Positions 1-8,270 are shown, counted from the first letter of the stretch. The stretch: 64,000 nucleotides of DNA from Thiohalocapsa sp963695445 (GCA_963695445.1 CAVOGV010000029.1:1-64000), one strand, 5' to 3'. Translations and numbers: made by a program. The notes: generated by a model from the sequence alone, not told the origin.

Positions 1-11
1 TGACCGACAGA

Positions 12-1712
12 TTGAGCGAGCGTGAGCTGAGATACGGAACCTATATCGGTGCGATCAAGCGCCACAAACGACAGGTCGCTTTCTCGGCGATTCTTGAGGC
101 CGAACGGCTGAAGCCGCCGCGCCCGCGGCTGCGGCGCGTGGACCTGCATCGCCTGCTGACGCCGTATGTCTCGGTTCGCCTCGCCGAGCAGCTGCGCGCC
201 GTTGTGCCGCTGGGGCTGCTGCTGATCGGCTTTCAGGCGCTGGCGTTGCGCAGCTCGCTGCTGAACGCTGAGACTGTTCTGCTCGGCATCCTGGCCGTCG
301 CCATCGGTCTGATGTTCTTCATGGAGGGGGTCAAGCGTGGCCTGATGCCCTTTGCCGAGAACGTCGGTTTTCACATGCCGGGTCAGATGCATCCGTCGGT
401 GTTGCTCGGCTTCAGCGTGCTGCTTGGGGTAGGCGCGACCTTCGCCGAGCCGGCCATCGGCGCCCTGCAGGCGGCGGCTGAGGCAATCTCCAGTGAGCGC
501 GCGCCATGGCTGAGGCAATTGCTCGGCCCCTACGTGCTGTGGTTGGTGCTGGCAGTCGCGACTGGCGTCGGCTTTGCCGTGAGCCTCGGCATGCTGCGGC
601 TGATGTTCGGCTGGCGGCTCAAGGTGATGGTGCTGATGATCGTGCCGCCGACGCTGGCGCTAACGGTCTGGGGCGCGCAGCAGCCGGACCTGGCGCCCAT
701 CATCGGCCTCGCCTGGGACTGCGGCGCCATCACAACCGGGCCGGTGACGGTGCCGCTGGTGCTGGCGGTCGGCGTCGGCGTGGCCGCTTCTACCGGGCGC
801 AGCGATAACCCCTTGTCAGGCTTCGGCATCGTCACGCTGGCTTCGCTGTTCCCGATCGTCGCGGTGCTCGCGGTGGCGGTTTATCTGACCGGCCAGGGCG
901 CGGAGGCGTTGCTGCCGGTGCAGGCGGTTGCGTCCGACACTTGGCATGCGGAGAGCCCCTTCGCCGAGATTCTCGGCGCCTTTCGGTCCATTGTGCCGCT
1001 GCTGTTGCTGCTCGTGCTGGTGCAGGTGTTGCTGCTTCGGCGCCGTATTCGCCAGCGCAATATCTTCATCTACGGCGTCATCATGGCGATCGCCGGCATG
1101 GCCCTGTTCAACCTGGGGCTGACCAACGGGCTCGTGGCCCTCGGTCAGCAGGCCGGCGTCAATGTGCCCTGGGCCTTCTCGCCGCACTGGGAGACTGGCG
1201 CGCCAGCGCTGTACCCGTTCGCGCTCGGCATCGCGGCTACCTTGATGTTCGCGTTCACGGTGGGCTACGGCGCCACCGTCGCCGAGCCGGCACTGAACGC
1301 GATGGGCATGACGGTGGAGAACCTCACCGATGGCGCCTTCCGCAAGCGCATGCTCATCCGTGCCGTGGCCATCGGTGTCGGCTGCGGTGCCGCGCTCGGC
1401 GTCAGCCGCATCCTGTTCGATCTGCCGCTGTGGGTACTGCTGCTGGTCGGTTATACGCTGGCCTTGGCGCTGACGATCCTGTCGCGCGAAGAACTGGTCA
1501 ACCTGGCGTGGGACAGCGCCGGCGTGACCACTGGGCCTGTGACCGTGCCGCTGCTGATGGCCCTCGGCATCGGGCTGGGACACGTCGTCGAGACCGCCGA
1601 TGGCTTTGGTATCCTGGCCATGTGCTCCGTGGGTCCCATCGTCTCGGTCCTGGCTACCGGGCTTTGGACCGATATCAAAACTGGTCGTCGCTTCACGAGG
1701 AGAGTCGCATGA
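12..1712 (+). CDS. DUF1538 family multi-pass membrane protein (putative permease), two tandem domains
   Basis: An integral membrane protein of 566 residues with many hydrophobic helices after a basic, cytoplasmic-looking N-terminus of about 55 residues. It contains an internal duplication. The first half carries AWDCGAITTGPVTVPL followed by GFGIVTLASLFPIVAVL. The second half carries AWDSAGVTTGPVTVPL followed by GFGILAMCSVGPIVSVL. This twofold pattern is characteristic of DUF1538 proteins and resembles inverted-repeat or duplicated transporters. The transported solute is unknown. The stop codon overlaps the start of the downstream P-II-like gene (ATGA at 1709-1712), so the three genes are probably translated as a unit and the P-II proteins may gate the permease, by analogy with GlnK-AmtB and SbtB-SbtA. 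An upstream start before base 12 cannot be excluded because the gene begins at the window edge. Confidence 0.85.
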   Translation: MSERELRYGTYIGAIKRHKRQVAFSAILEAERLKPPRPRLRRVDLHRLLTPYVSVRLAEQLRAVVPLGLLLIGFQALALRSSLLNAETVLLGILAVAIGLMFFMEGVKRGLMPFAENVGFHMPGQMHPSVLLGFSVLLGVGATFAEPAIGALQAAAEAISSERAPWLRQLLGPYVLWLVLAVATGVGFAVSLGMLRLMFGWRLKVMVLMIVPPTLALTVWGAQQPDLAPIIGLAWDCGAITTGPVTVPLVLAVGVGVAASTGRSDNPLSGFGIVTLASLFPIVAVLAVAVYLTGQGAEALLPVQAVASDTWHAESPFAEILGAFRSIVPLLLLLVLVQVLLLRRRIRQRNIFIYGVIMAIAGMALFNLGLTNGLVALGQQAGVNVPWAFSPHWETGAPALYPFALGIAATLMFAFTVGYGATVAEPALNAMGMTVENLTDGAFRKRMLIRAVAIGVGCGAALGVSRILFDLPLWVLLLVGYTLALALTILSREELVNLAWDSAGVTTGPVTVPLLMALGIGLGHVVETADGFGILAMCSVGPIVSVLATGLWTDIKTGRRFTRRVA

Positions 1713-2092
1713 GCGCCAACAACGAGCTGATCGTGCTGACCGGGGTGACGCTGCTAACCGCCGTTGTGCAGCGGGGCACCGCCGACATGGTGGTGCAGGT
1801 TGCGATGGAGGCTGGTGCTCAGGGCGCAACGGTGTTTCACGCCCAAGGCAGCGGCATCCGCCAGAAGCACCTCGGCATCCTAGGCCTGACCGTCGACACC
1901 GAGAAGGAGATCATCTACATCGTCGTCCCCGAGGAACAGGCCGACCACATCTTCGAGCGCGTTTTCGTCACCGCCAAGATGGATACGCCGGGCATGGGCA
2001 TCCTCTGGTTGACCCGGCTACAGAAGATGGCGACGCATATTCCCCACGAGATCGCCGCCCGCTTCGGCGTGCATACGGAGCGCCGAGAATGA
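1709..2092 (+). CDS. P-II family nitrogen-regulator-like protein, first of a pair
   Basis: A 127-residue protein with the alternating beta-alpha-beta pattern of the P-II fold. Its segments ELIVLTGVTLLTAVVQ and EIIYIVVPEEQADHIFERV match P-II beta1/alpha1 and beta3/alpha2. The region in place of the T-loop (around residues 45-60) lacks the canonical uridylylated tyrosine context seen in the true GlnB at 31.4 kb, so control by GlnD is unlikely. The start ATG overlaps the stop of the DUF1538 gene and its own stop overlaps the next P-II-like gene by ATGA. This places it in a three-gene operon and suggests it regulates, or forms part of, the membrane protein. The ligand is not predictable from the sequence. 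Confidence 0.8.
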   Translation: MSANNELIVLTGVTLLTAVVQRGTADMVVQVAMEAGAQGATVFHAQGSGIRQKHLGILGLTVDTEKEIIYIVVPEEQADHIFERVFVTAKMDTPGMGILWLTRLQKMATHIPHEIAARFGVHTERRE

Positions 2093-2448
2093 GCCTTCTT
2101 GGGCACATCGGCTATGGCGTCGAGAAGAACCTGATCACCGCGATCGCCATGAGCGGCCGCGGTCTGGAGCTGATGAAGCTGGTCGAGGAGCACGACGGCG
2201 TCCTCTCGGTGACTCATCACCATGCCCGCGGCACCGATCGTCGCGGGAAGCGTCCGGGCAACCTCGTGTGGATCGAGCGCGACGTGCTGATGGTGCTGGT
2301 GGAGGCGGATTATGCCGACGAGATCTTCAACCAGCTGTTCCATGCCGGCGAGTTCGGCGTCCCGCATCAGGGCGTGATCTTTATGGAGGAGGTCTGTCGC
2401 GGGCATCCGATGATGCCGTTTCCGGTCGGGTTCGAGGCTGGCGGGTAA
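2089..2448 (+). CDS. P-II family protein, second of the pair
   Basis: A 119-residue P-II-like protein. The N-terminal half (GVEKNLITAIAMSGRGLELM, then a His-rich turn VTHHHARGTD) and the strand DVLMVLVEADYADEIFNQLF fit the P-II fold. It ends with VIFMEEVCRGHPMMPF. It differs strongly from its upstream neighbour, so the two may form distinct trimers or a heteromer. The HHH stretch in the loop region could bind a metal, which is only a guess. ATG overlaps the previous stop (ATGA at 2089-2092), indicating coupled translation with the DUF1538 permease genes. Confidence 0.78.
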   Translation: MSLLGHIGYGVEKNLITAIAMSGRGLELMKLVEEHDGVLSVTHHHARGTDRRGKRPGNLVWIERDVLMVLVEADYADEIFNQLFHAGEFGVPHQGVIFMEEVCRGHPMMPFPVGFEAGG

Positions 2449-2596
2449 CCTCGTCGGCTAGATTGCTGTATCGCTCGCCCAACTCGTGCCGCAGGAAGGT
2501 GGTCTTGCCACTTTGGCGGGGGCCAGTTAACAGTACGGCGGGAAAGGCATCGAGTGCCTGGCCGAGTGCCTGGGAGAGGGTTCGATTGAGATACAT
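2449..2596 (-). pseudogene. 5' remnant of an AAA_14-type ATPase (DUF4143 family)
   Basis: Read from the ATG at 2596, the minus strand encodes MYLNRTLSQALGQAL and then LLTGPRQSGKTTFLRHEL, the beginning of the ATP-binding (AAA_14 plus DUF4143) proteins with a clear Walker A motif, GPRQSGKTT. Resemblance stops after about 50 residues (around 2449), next to the stop of the P-II gene. The rest of the ATPase, normally about 380-420 residues in all, is absent because that DNA is occupied by the P-II gene. The fragment is therefore a truncated relic, and its palindromic upstream region is still intact. Confidence 0.75.
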
Positions 2597-2597
2597 G

Positions 2598-2632
2598 TTG
2601 ACGAAACTAAAATCTGATTTTAGTTTCGTCAA
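2598..2632. repeat. 35-bp perfect palindrome
   Basis: Arms TTGACGAAACTAAAATC (2598-2614) and its exact reverse complement (2616-2632) surround a single T at 2615. The palindrome lies one base upstream of the truncated ATPase ATG and 8 bases from the end of hynL. It could be an operator for the former ATPase gene, a recombination site, or a bidirectional terminator between the converging P-II and hydrogenase transcripts. The low-GC arms stand out in this GC-rich context. Confidence 0.85.
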
Positions 2633-2640
2633 GCACTTGT

Positions 2641-4413
2641 TCAGCTCACCTTCACCTCGATCGCCTCGCCCGTCTCCGGGTCCGAAAGGTGCACCGCGCA
2701 GGCGATGCAGGGGTCGAAGGAATGGATGGTGCGCAGGATCTCGATGGGCTGCTTGGGGTCGTGCAGCTGGGTGTTGTCGGCCAGCGCGGCCTCGTAGGCC
2801 CCCGGGACGCCTTGGGGGTCGCGAGGGCCGGCGTTCCAGGTGCTGGGCACCACGGCCTGGTAGTTGGCGATCTTGCCGTCCTCGATCACGATCCAGTGGC
2901 CGAGCGCGCCGCGCGGGGCCTCCATGAAGCCGGCGCCCTGGGCCTTGTTCGGCCAGCTCGATGGATTCCACAGGGTCTGGTTGAAGGTCTGGGTGTCGCC
3001 GACACGGATGTTCTGCACCAGCTGGTCGTACCAGCCCTGCATGGCGTCGGCAACGATCTGCGACTCCAGCGTGCGGGCCGCGGTGCGCCCGAGGGTCGAA
3101 AACAGGGCGGTTACCGGGAGCTCCAGTTGGCCAAGGGTGTAGTCCACCAGGGTCTTCGCCTGTTCGTGCGCCCTGGCATCGGGGCTCGCGTACAGCAGCA
3201 GCATGCGTGCCAGCGGGCCGACCTCGACCGAGTGGCTGTTCCAGCGCGGCGACTTGAGCCACGAATAGCCGTCGTCGACGTTGAGCTGCTGGTAGGGTGG
3301 GGCGGGGCCGCCGCGATCGTCGTAGTTGAGTTCGGTCTCGCCCTTGTACGGGTGCAGGCCGGCCTCTTTGCCGTCGCTGTAGTCGTAGTAGGAGTGGGCG
3401 ATAAATTCCTGGATCTCGCCGTCCGCGTAAAGATCGACCGGCTCGATCTTGCTGAGATCGCGTTTCAGGATCGCGCCGCGTGGGAAGAGGAAGCTGTCGG
3501 GATCGTTGATGCTGCCTTCGGGCAGGTCGCCATAGCAGAGGAAGTTGCCCAGGCCTTCGCCGCGCGTGCCCCAGTCCTTGTAGAAGCTGGCGATGGCGAT
3601 GGTGTCCGGGACATAGACCTGGCCGACGAACTGGCGCATCAGCGTGATCAGATCCTGCACCTGGGCGAGCTTCTTGGAATTGATGGCGGAGTCGGAGTTC
3701 AGATCGATGGGGCTGGCGACGCCGCCGACGACGAAGTTGGGGTGCGGGTTCTTGCCGCCGAAGATGGCGTGCAGCTTGGCCGCCTCACGCTGCCAGGCGA
3801 GCGCCTCCAGGTAGTGCGCGACGGCCATCAGGTTGGCCTCCGGCGGCAGCTTGTAGGCCGGGTGGCCCCAGTAGCCGTTGGCGAAGATGCCGAGTTGGCC
3901 GCCCTCGACGAAGGTCTTTAGGCGCTTCTGGACATCGCTGAAGTAGCCGGGCGACGACTTGGCCCAGTTGCCGGCGCCGAGGTCGGCCGCATGCTTGGCG
4001 CTGATATTCTGGGCCAGTGTGGCAGTTGCGGCAGGGTCGGCGCTGAGCGCCGAGACCACGTCCACCCAGTCCAACGCGTGCAGGTGATAGAAGTGCATCA
4101 CGTGGTCGTGGATGAACTGGGCGCCGATCATCAGGTTGCGGATCAGCTGCGCGTTGGCCGGTATCTCGACCTTGAGCGCGTCTTCCACCGAGCGCACCGA
4201 CGCGATGCCGTGCACCAGGGTGCAGACGCCGCAGATACGCTGGGCATAGGCCCACGCGTCGCGCGGGTCGCGCCCGCGCAGGATGATCTCGATGCCGCGC
4301 ACCATGGTACCGGAGGAATAAGCCTGGGCGATGTTCTGGCCGTCCATCTCGGCCTCTATGCGCAGATGGCCCTCGATGCGGGTGATGGGGTCGACGACGA
4401 CGCGTTCGTTCAT
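2641..4413 (-). CDS. hynL: [NiFe] hydrogenase large subunit, Isp-type
   Basis: The catalytic subunit (590 residues) carries the Ni-Fe(CN)2CO centre for H2 oxidation or evolution. The N-terminus RVVVDPITRIEGHLRIE and the motif RICGVCTLVH (around residue 60) give the first ligand pair. The C-terminal DPCIACAVH gives the second pair, and the 15 residues after that His are the tail normally removed by a maturation endopeptidase. It is the last gene of a minus-strand operon hupH-hynS-isp1-isp2-hynL. This order, with two Isp genes between small and large subunits, is the arrangement known from Thiocapsa roseopersicina and Allochromatium. A 182-bp gap with a strong hairpin separates it from isp2, unlike the ATGA-coupled genes upstream. 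Confidence 0.96.
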   Translation of the reverse strand: MNERVVVDPITRIEGHLRIEAEMDGQNIAQAYSSGTMVRGIEIILRGRDPRDAWAYAQRICGVCTLVHGIASVRSVEDALKVEIPANAQLIRNLMIGAQFIHDHVMHFYHLHALDWVDVVSALSADPAATATLAQNISAKHAADLGAGNWAKSSPGYFSDVQKRLKTFVEGGQLGIFANGYWGHPAYKLPPEANLMAVAHYLEALAWQREAAKLHAIFGGKNPHPNFVVGGVASPIDLNSDSAINSKKLAQVQDLITLMRQFVGQVYVPDTIAIASFYKDWGTRGEGLGNFLCYGDLPEGSINDPDSFLFPRGAILKRDLSKIEPVDLYADGEIQEFIAHSYYDYSDGKEAGLHPYKGETELNYDDRGGPAPPYQQLNVDDGYSWLKSPRWNSHSVEVGPLARMLLLYASPDARAHEQAKTLVDYTLGQLELPVTALFSTLGRTAARTLESQIVADAMQGWYDQLVQNIRVGDTQTFNQTLWNPSSWPNKAQGAGFMEAPRGALGHWIVIEDGKIANYQAVVPSTWNAGPRDPQGVPGAYEAALADNTQLHDPKQPIEILRTIHSFDPCIACAVHLSDPETGEAIEVKVS

Positions 4414-4494
4414 GGTGCTGTCTCTTTGTTGGTTCCGGGCCGCTCGTCACGAGCCACTCGTGCATCAAGGCGGAGATTTCGATGCCGTTTCTAC

Positions 4495-4555
4495 TCGTTG
4501 TCGTTGTCGTAATCGTAGTCGTCTTGTCGATCTTCGATTACGACAACGACAACGA
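4495..4555. repeat. Inverted repeat with 21-bp perfect arms between isp2 and hynL
   Basis: Arms 4495-4515 and 4535-4555 are exact reverse complements (core CGTTGTCGTTGTCGTAATCG) around a 19-base loop. In the hydrogenase transcript this would form a very stable hairpin in the only sizeable gap of the operon. It may protect or attenuate mRNA and so set the isp2:hynL ratio. A related CGACAACG-rich stretch lies at 31181-31206, so it may belong to a dispersed repeat family. No U-run follows it, which argues against a simple terminator. Confidence 0.85.
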
Positions 4556-4595
4556 AACAAACGGCCGCAAGATCGCTGCCTTACTGCAATGGCCA

Positions 4596-5897
4596 CTAAC
4601 TGCTAGCGGTCTCTTTTTCTACCAGGTGCTCCGCGATCATCTCGGTCAGGCCGACCACGGGGATGTCCATGTTGAACTCCTCCAGGCCCTCTTCGAGCTG
4701 GGTGCGGCAGGTGGCGCACATGGTCACCATGCGCTCGGGCTCGACCTCCTCGATCTGTGCCTTCTTGCGCTTGAACGCGGCCATCTTCAGCGGCTCGGCG
4801 CGCTCGTTGGAACTGACGCCGCCGCCGGCGCCGCAGCACCATTGGTACTTGCCGTGTTCCTTTAGCTCGACGAAGTTGTCGGCCACCAGGTCCATCAGAT
4901 TGCGCTGCTGCTGGATCACGCCGCTCTTGCGTGCCAGGTTGCAGGGGTCATGCATAGAGAGGCGTTCGATCTCCTTGCCCTCGGTCTTGATGCGGCCATC
5001 CGCGCGCAGTTGGTCCAGCACCTCGATGATGTGATAGACCTTGAACGGATAGGACCGGCCGATGTTATTCGGCCCTTCCCACCGGATCGCGGTGTAGGCA
5101 TGACCGCACTCGGGGCTGATCACGTTCTTCACGCCCAAGGCGATGGCGGCATCGACGACGCGCTGAGTCAGCTTCGCGGCGATGTCCTTGTTGCCGATCT
5201 GGATGCCCGCGTTGGTGGCCTCGAAGCAGTCCTTGCTCAGGGTCCAACTGACGCCCGCGTGGTCGAAGATCTTGGTGATGGCTTCCAGATATTCGGGGAA
5301 GTTGATGATCTCCATCGATGACAGCAGCACCAGATAGTCGGCCCCCTGATTGTCGATTGGCACGGGCAGGCCGCTGGACGTCTCGGCGTGCTTGATCTGC
5401 ACCTCCAATGTCTTCCACTGCAGGCCCATCGGGCTGCCGGTATTCACCGCGCGGACGGAGGCGGCGATAAGCCCTTCCGGCGCATGGCCGGAGGCCACCA
5501 TGCCCTCGCGCGCCTTGCGGATCATGTAGGCGATGTCGTTGCCCACGGGGCAGACCATTGAGCAACGTCCGCACATGGAGCAGGAGTCGTAGAGCAGCGG
5601 CTCCCATTCCTCGAGCATTTCGTCGGTGATCTTCTTGCCCAGGCCGATCGCGTGTTTGAGCTTGCCCCAGAGGGTGTATTCCTGCTCCCACAGCAGGCGC
5701 ATGGGCTCGAGTTTATAGATCGGCGTGTACTTCGGATCACCGGTCTCGACGTGGAATGGGCAGGCAGTAGCGCAGAGACCGCAATGCACGCAGCTGGAGA
5801 AGAACGACGCCACCGGCGCATCCATCTCTTCGCGCCAGGCCTGCAGGCCGCGTTCGAGTGAGAACGCGCTCGCGGTCGGGTTCATGCTTGCGCTCAT
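4596..5897 (-). CDS. isp2: Isp2, heterodisulfide-reductase (HdrD/DsrK)-like iron-sulfur protein
   Basis: A 433-residue cytoplasmic electron-transfer protein. Two [4Fe-4S] motifs sit near the N-terminus: CVHCGLCATACPFH and CSMCGRCSMVCPVG. The C-terminal half has two cysteine-rich CCG-type modules (ECGHAY, DPCNLAR; WCCGAGGG, CATCRTQLEEG) that in HdrD and DsrK bind the special catalytic cubane. The start at 5897 gives ATGA overlap with isp1. Isp2 is thought to connect the periplasmic hydrogenase, through cytochrome b Isp1, to a cytoplasmic thiol or sulfur-metabolism partner. Its presence makes the enzyme of the Isp class rather than the simple HupSLC class. Confidence 0.93.
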   Translation of the reverse strand: MSASMNPTASAFSLERGLQAWREEMDAPVASFFSSCVHCGLCATACPFHVETGDPKYTPIYKLEPMRLLWEQEYTLWGKLKHAIGLGKKITDEMLEEWEPLLYDSCSMCGRCSMVCPVGNDIAYMIRKAREGMVASGHAPEGLIAASVRAVNTGSPMGLQWKTLEVQIKHAETSSGLPVPIDNQGADYLVLLSSMEIINFPEYLEAITKIFDHAGVSWTLSKDCFEATNAGIQIGNKDIAAKLTQRVVDAAIALGVKNVISPECGHAYTAIRWEGPNNIGRSYPFKVYHIIEVLDQLRADGRIKTEGKEIERLSMHDPCNLARKSGVIQQQRNLMDLVADNFVELKEHGKYQWCCGAGGGVSSNERAEPLKMAAFKRKKAQIEEVEPERMVTMCATCRTQLEEGLEEFNMDIPVVGLTEMIAEHLVEKETASS

Positions 5898-6556
5898 GAC
5901 TGGACCCCCTTGCGCCCGAAGTTGGCGCCGTTGTACCAGCGCGCGACGAAGCTGGTGAAGATGTGCGTGAGTTTGGTGAACGGCAGCACGATCAGGAAGA
6001 CCTCGGCCGTGAGGATGTGAATCCCGAGCGCCAGCGGGTAGGGGTTGATCAGCCGGTGGTAGGACAGATAGCCCGTCAGCACCACCAAGAACGTCACGCC
6101 CCAAATCAGATAGTCTTCGGCGGTGCTAAGGAATTTCTTGACCGGGTGCGTGAACCGGTGAATCAGCGCAGCAATCAGCCCCACCAGCGTAATCGCGGTG
6201 ATGCCGTCGACGACCGGGTTCGGTAGCGCCGGCCAGGCGATGCCGAAGGTGGACTTGATCAATTCCACATGCGGAATGAACAGCAGCAGCGCGACGATAA
6301 AGCCGATGTGCCAGATGATGCCGACGACGACATCGAACGGCGCGCGTTTCAGTGTGCCCGGATCGGTATGGAAGCGTCTATAGACCGTCCGCAGGCCCGG
6401 CAGCAGTTCGCCGCCGCGGGCCTCGGCATAGTTGTGCCGGCGACCGAGGGCGAAGATCTCGACCAGGCGGATGAGGAGGCCGACGGCGAAGATCGCGATG
6501 GCGATCTGGAACATCGGCCCCTTGGCCCACAGCAGAAATTCCATCGGGGTGATCAT
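5894..6556 (-). CDS. isp1: Isp1, hydrogenase-linked cytochrome b membrane subunit
   Basis: A 220-residue membrane protein with about five hydrophobic segments. Histidines lie within or near helices (IIWHIGFIVALLLF, ALIHRFTH, LSYHRLI, LGIHILTAEVF) and could coordinate b hemes. It resembles NarI/DsrM-type cytochromes. It probably takes electrons from the small subunit HynS at the periplasmic face and passes them to Isp2. It is coupled to hynS and isp2 by four-base ATGA overlaps on both sides, so the three are co-translated. Confidence 0.92.
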   Translation of the reverse strand: MITPMEFLLWAKGPMFQIAIAIFAVGLLIRLVEIFALGRRHNYAEARGGELLPGLRTVYRRFHTDPGTLKRAPFDVVVGIIWHIGFIVALLLFIPHVELIKSTFGIAWPALPNPVVDGITAITLVGLIAALIHRFTHPVKKFLSTAEDYLIWGVTFLVVLTGYLSYHRLINPYPLALGIHILTAEVFLIVLPFTKLTHIFTSFVARWYNGANFGRKGVQS

Positions 6557-7662
6557 AGCTTCTGCTCCAGTTCATCGGCGGTGACAGGCTGGTGCGTTGC
6601 CTTGGCGGCGGCGGTCTTGCGGCGACTCAGAAGGCCGGCGGCAGCGCCGACTGCGATACCGGCAGCACCGGCCCCGAGCAGCACATCGCTGGAGTCGCCG
6701 ATCGGCACCGAGAGTGCCCTGTAGAAGCCACCAGCATCCCAGAAATCCGGCTCCGAACAACCCAGACAGGGATGTCCGGACTCGATCGGCCAACTCACGC
6801 CGCCATTCCACTTCATGGTGGCGCAGGCGTTGTAAGCCATCGGGCCCTTGCAGCCCATTCGGTACAGGCACCAGCCCTTCTTTGCGCCCTCGTCGTCGAA
6901 GCTCTCGGCGAACAGGCCCTTGTCGTAGAACGGCCTGCGATAGCAGCGGTCGTGGATGGATTGCCCGAAAAAGGCGAGCGGGCGACCATATTCGTCCAGC
7001 TCCGGCAGCGTGCCGAAGGTCAGGTACTGGGCCAGCACACCGGTGATGACCATCGGTACCGGCGGGCAACCGGAGACGTTGATCACCGGCTTGTCCTTGA
7101 CGATGTCGCTCACGGCGACGGCGCCGGACGGGTTCGGGTTCGCCTTCGGCAGTCCGCCGAAGGCCGCGCAGGTGCCAACTGCGACCACCGCGGCGGCGCC
7201 GGCGACGGTGTCCTGGAGCATTTGCAGGTTGCTGATGCCGGCGATGGTGGAGTAGCCGGGGTTGGCGTCGGGGCCGGGCAGGGAGCCGTCCACGACCACT
7301 AGGTACGCACCCTCGTTTTCGTGCATGGCCTGCTCGCGAGCCTGTTCGGCGGCCTCGCCGGCGGCGGCCTGCAGCGTGTGGTGATAGTCCAGCGAGATGA
7401 CGTCGAAGATCAGGTTCTCGACTGTTGGCGAGAAGCTGCGGGTCAGCGACTCGGTGCAGCCGGTACATTCCTGGAACGACAGCCAAATCACCGACGGCCG
7501 ACGCGCCTTTTCCAGCGCCGCGGCGATGGCCGGTGCCATGCTCGGCGGCAGCGCCATCATCGATGCGGTGGCGGCACAGAATTTGAGGAATCCGCGGCGC
7601 GACACCCCGTGTTGGCGGAGGCTCTCGCCCAGGGTTTTTCGAGGATTGTTGGGAACGGCCAT
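6553..7662 (-). CDS. hynS: [NiFe] hydrogenase small subunit with Tat signal and C-terminal anchor
   Basis: A 369-residue Fe-S subunit. The Tat signal is SRRGFLKF followed by a hydrophobic stretch, so the folded HynSL heterodimer is exported. Cluster ligands include ECTGCTES, VGTCAAFGG, SGCPPVP, the segment with RCYRRPFYD and the CLGCSEPDFWD motif. The C-terminus has a Gly/Ala-rich transmembrane segment (VLLGAGAAGIAVGAAAGLL) followed by SRRK, anchoring it in the membrane beside Isp1. The start at 7662 is supported by a strong GGAGG Shine-Dalgarno on the minus strand, lying immediately after the hupH stop. First structural gene of the Isp-type operon. Confidence 0.96.
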   Translation of the reverse strand: MAVPNNPRKTLGESLRQHGVSRRGFLKFCAATASMMALPPSMAPAIAAALEKARRPSVIWLSFQECTGCTESLTRSFSPTVENLIFDVISLDYHHTLQAAAGEAAEQAREQAMHENEGAYLVVVDGSLPGPDANPGYSTIAGISNLQMLQDTVAGAAAVVAVGTCAAFGGLPKANPNPSGAVAVSDIVKDKPVINVSGCPPVPMVITGVLAQYLTFGTLPELDEYGRPLAFFGQSIHDRCYRRPFYDKGLFAESFDDEGAKKGWCLYRMGCKGPMAYNACATMKWNGGVSWPIESGHPCLGCSEPDFWDAGGFYRALSVPIGDSSDVLLGAGAAGIAVGAAAGLLSRRKTAAAKATHQPVTADELEQKL

Positions 7663-7673
7663 CGTGCCTCCTG

Positions 7674-8171
7674 TCAGGGTGCGGTTGTCCCGGAGTCCGT
7701 GCCGGATTCGGGGCGGAACTGGGCGCCGAACTGGGGAGCGGGGGAGGTCGCGCCGGTGGCGGCCTCGAGGCGGGCATCCAATGCGCTCAGGGAATCGGCG
7801 AGGTCAGGGCGTTGGGTGCGTAGGATCTGGGGCACCTCGTCCACCTCGACCTGCAGCGCCAGGCGCTGATCGTCAGCGTTGGCATAGTCCACCAACCAGA
7901 CACCCGGAAATTGGGTCTCCCAGATGCGGGTTGGGCCGAGGGCGTCGACCGTCGCCTCTACCTCGCCGCGGCCCAGCAATTCCAGCAACCGGTCCTCGTC
8001 GCCGGGGCCGAAGGGGATGGCCGCGAGGTCGATGCGGGTGGCTTCGCCGGTCTCTGCCAGTCGCGCGACCGCATGGCGGATCTCGCCGAGGATGGGCAGT
8101 GCATTGCCGAAATCTCTCGACGGAGGCGGAGTCTGTTCGACCTGGATCGGGATGTCTGTCAGCTTGGACAT
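7674..8171 (-). CDS. hupH: Hydrogenase expression/formation protein, HupH/HyaF-like
   Basis: A 165-residue protein with the HupH C-terminal-domain pattern: an early segment on hydrogenase-formation chaperones, DLAAIPFGPGDEDRLLELLG, and IWETQFPGVWLV followed by QVEVDEVPQIL. HupH-type proteins assist maturation or assembly of the small subunit and its Fe-S clusters. It lies directly upstream of hynS (11-base gap) and is probably the first gene of the operon. It is shorter than the about 280-residue HupH of HupSLC systems, so it may represent essentially one domain. An AAGG lies a few bases before the ATG. Confidence 0.8.
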   Translation of the reverse strand: MSKLTDIPIQVEQTPPPSRDFGNALPILGEIRHAVARLAETGEATRIDLAAIPFGPGDEDRLLELLGRGEVEATVDALGPTRIWETQFPGVWLVDYANADDQRLALQVEVDEVPQILRTQRPDLADSLSALDARLEAATGATSPAPQFGAQFRPESGTDSGTTAP

Positions 8172-8270
8172 GCGTGCGCCTTGGCTGATGCTTCGAATTA
8201 ATATATTGCTAATTTTAGACTTATCTTATGGAGGCTGTTTTGACTTAGGGCAGGGATTGCGCGGAGACGA
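8172..8270 (-). promoter_or_regulatory. AT-rich leader upstream of hupH-hynSL operon
   Basis: The stretch 8195-8240 is strikingly AT-rich compared with flanking genes and includes TATATT and TATTAAT-like hexamers on the minus strand. It is the only plausible promoter region for the hydrogenase operon. The gap between the hupD gene and hupH (8172-8393) contains no coding frame I can support. I could not assign convincing -24/-12 or FNR half-sites. Confidence 0.4.

Noticed and set aside
816..1829. Minus-strand open frame opposite the DUF1538 gene
   Set aside because: Extremely Gln/Arg/His-rich antisense product; the plus-strand gene is clear.
2689..3921. Plus-strand open frame opposite hynL
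   Set aside because: Antisense shadow of the hydrogenase large subunit gene.
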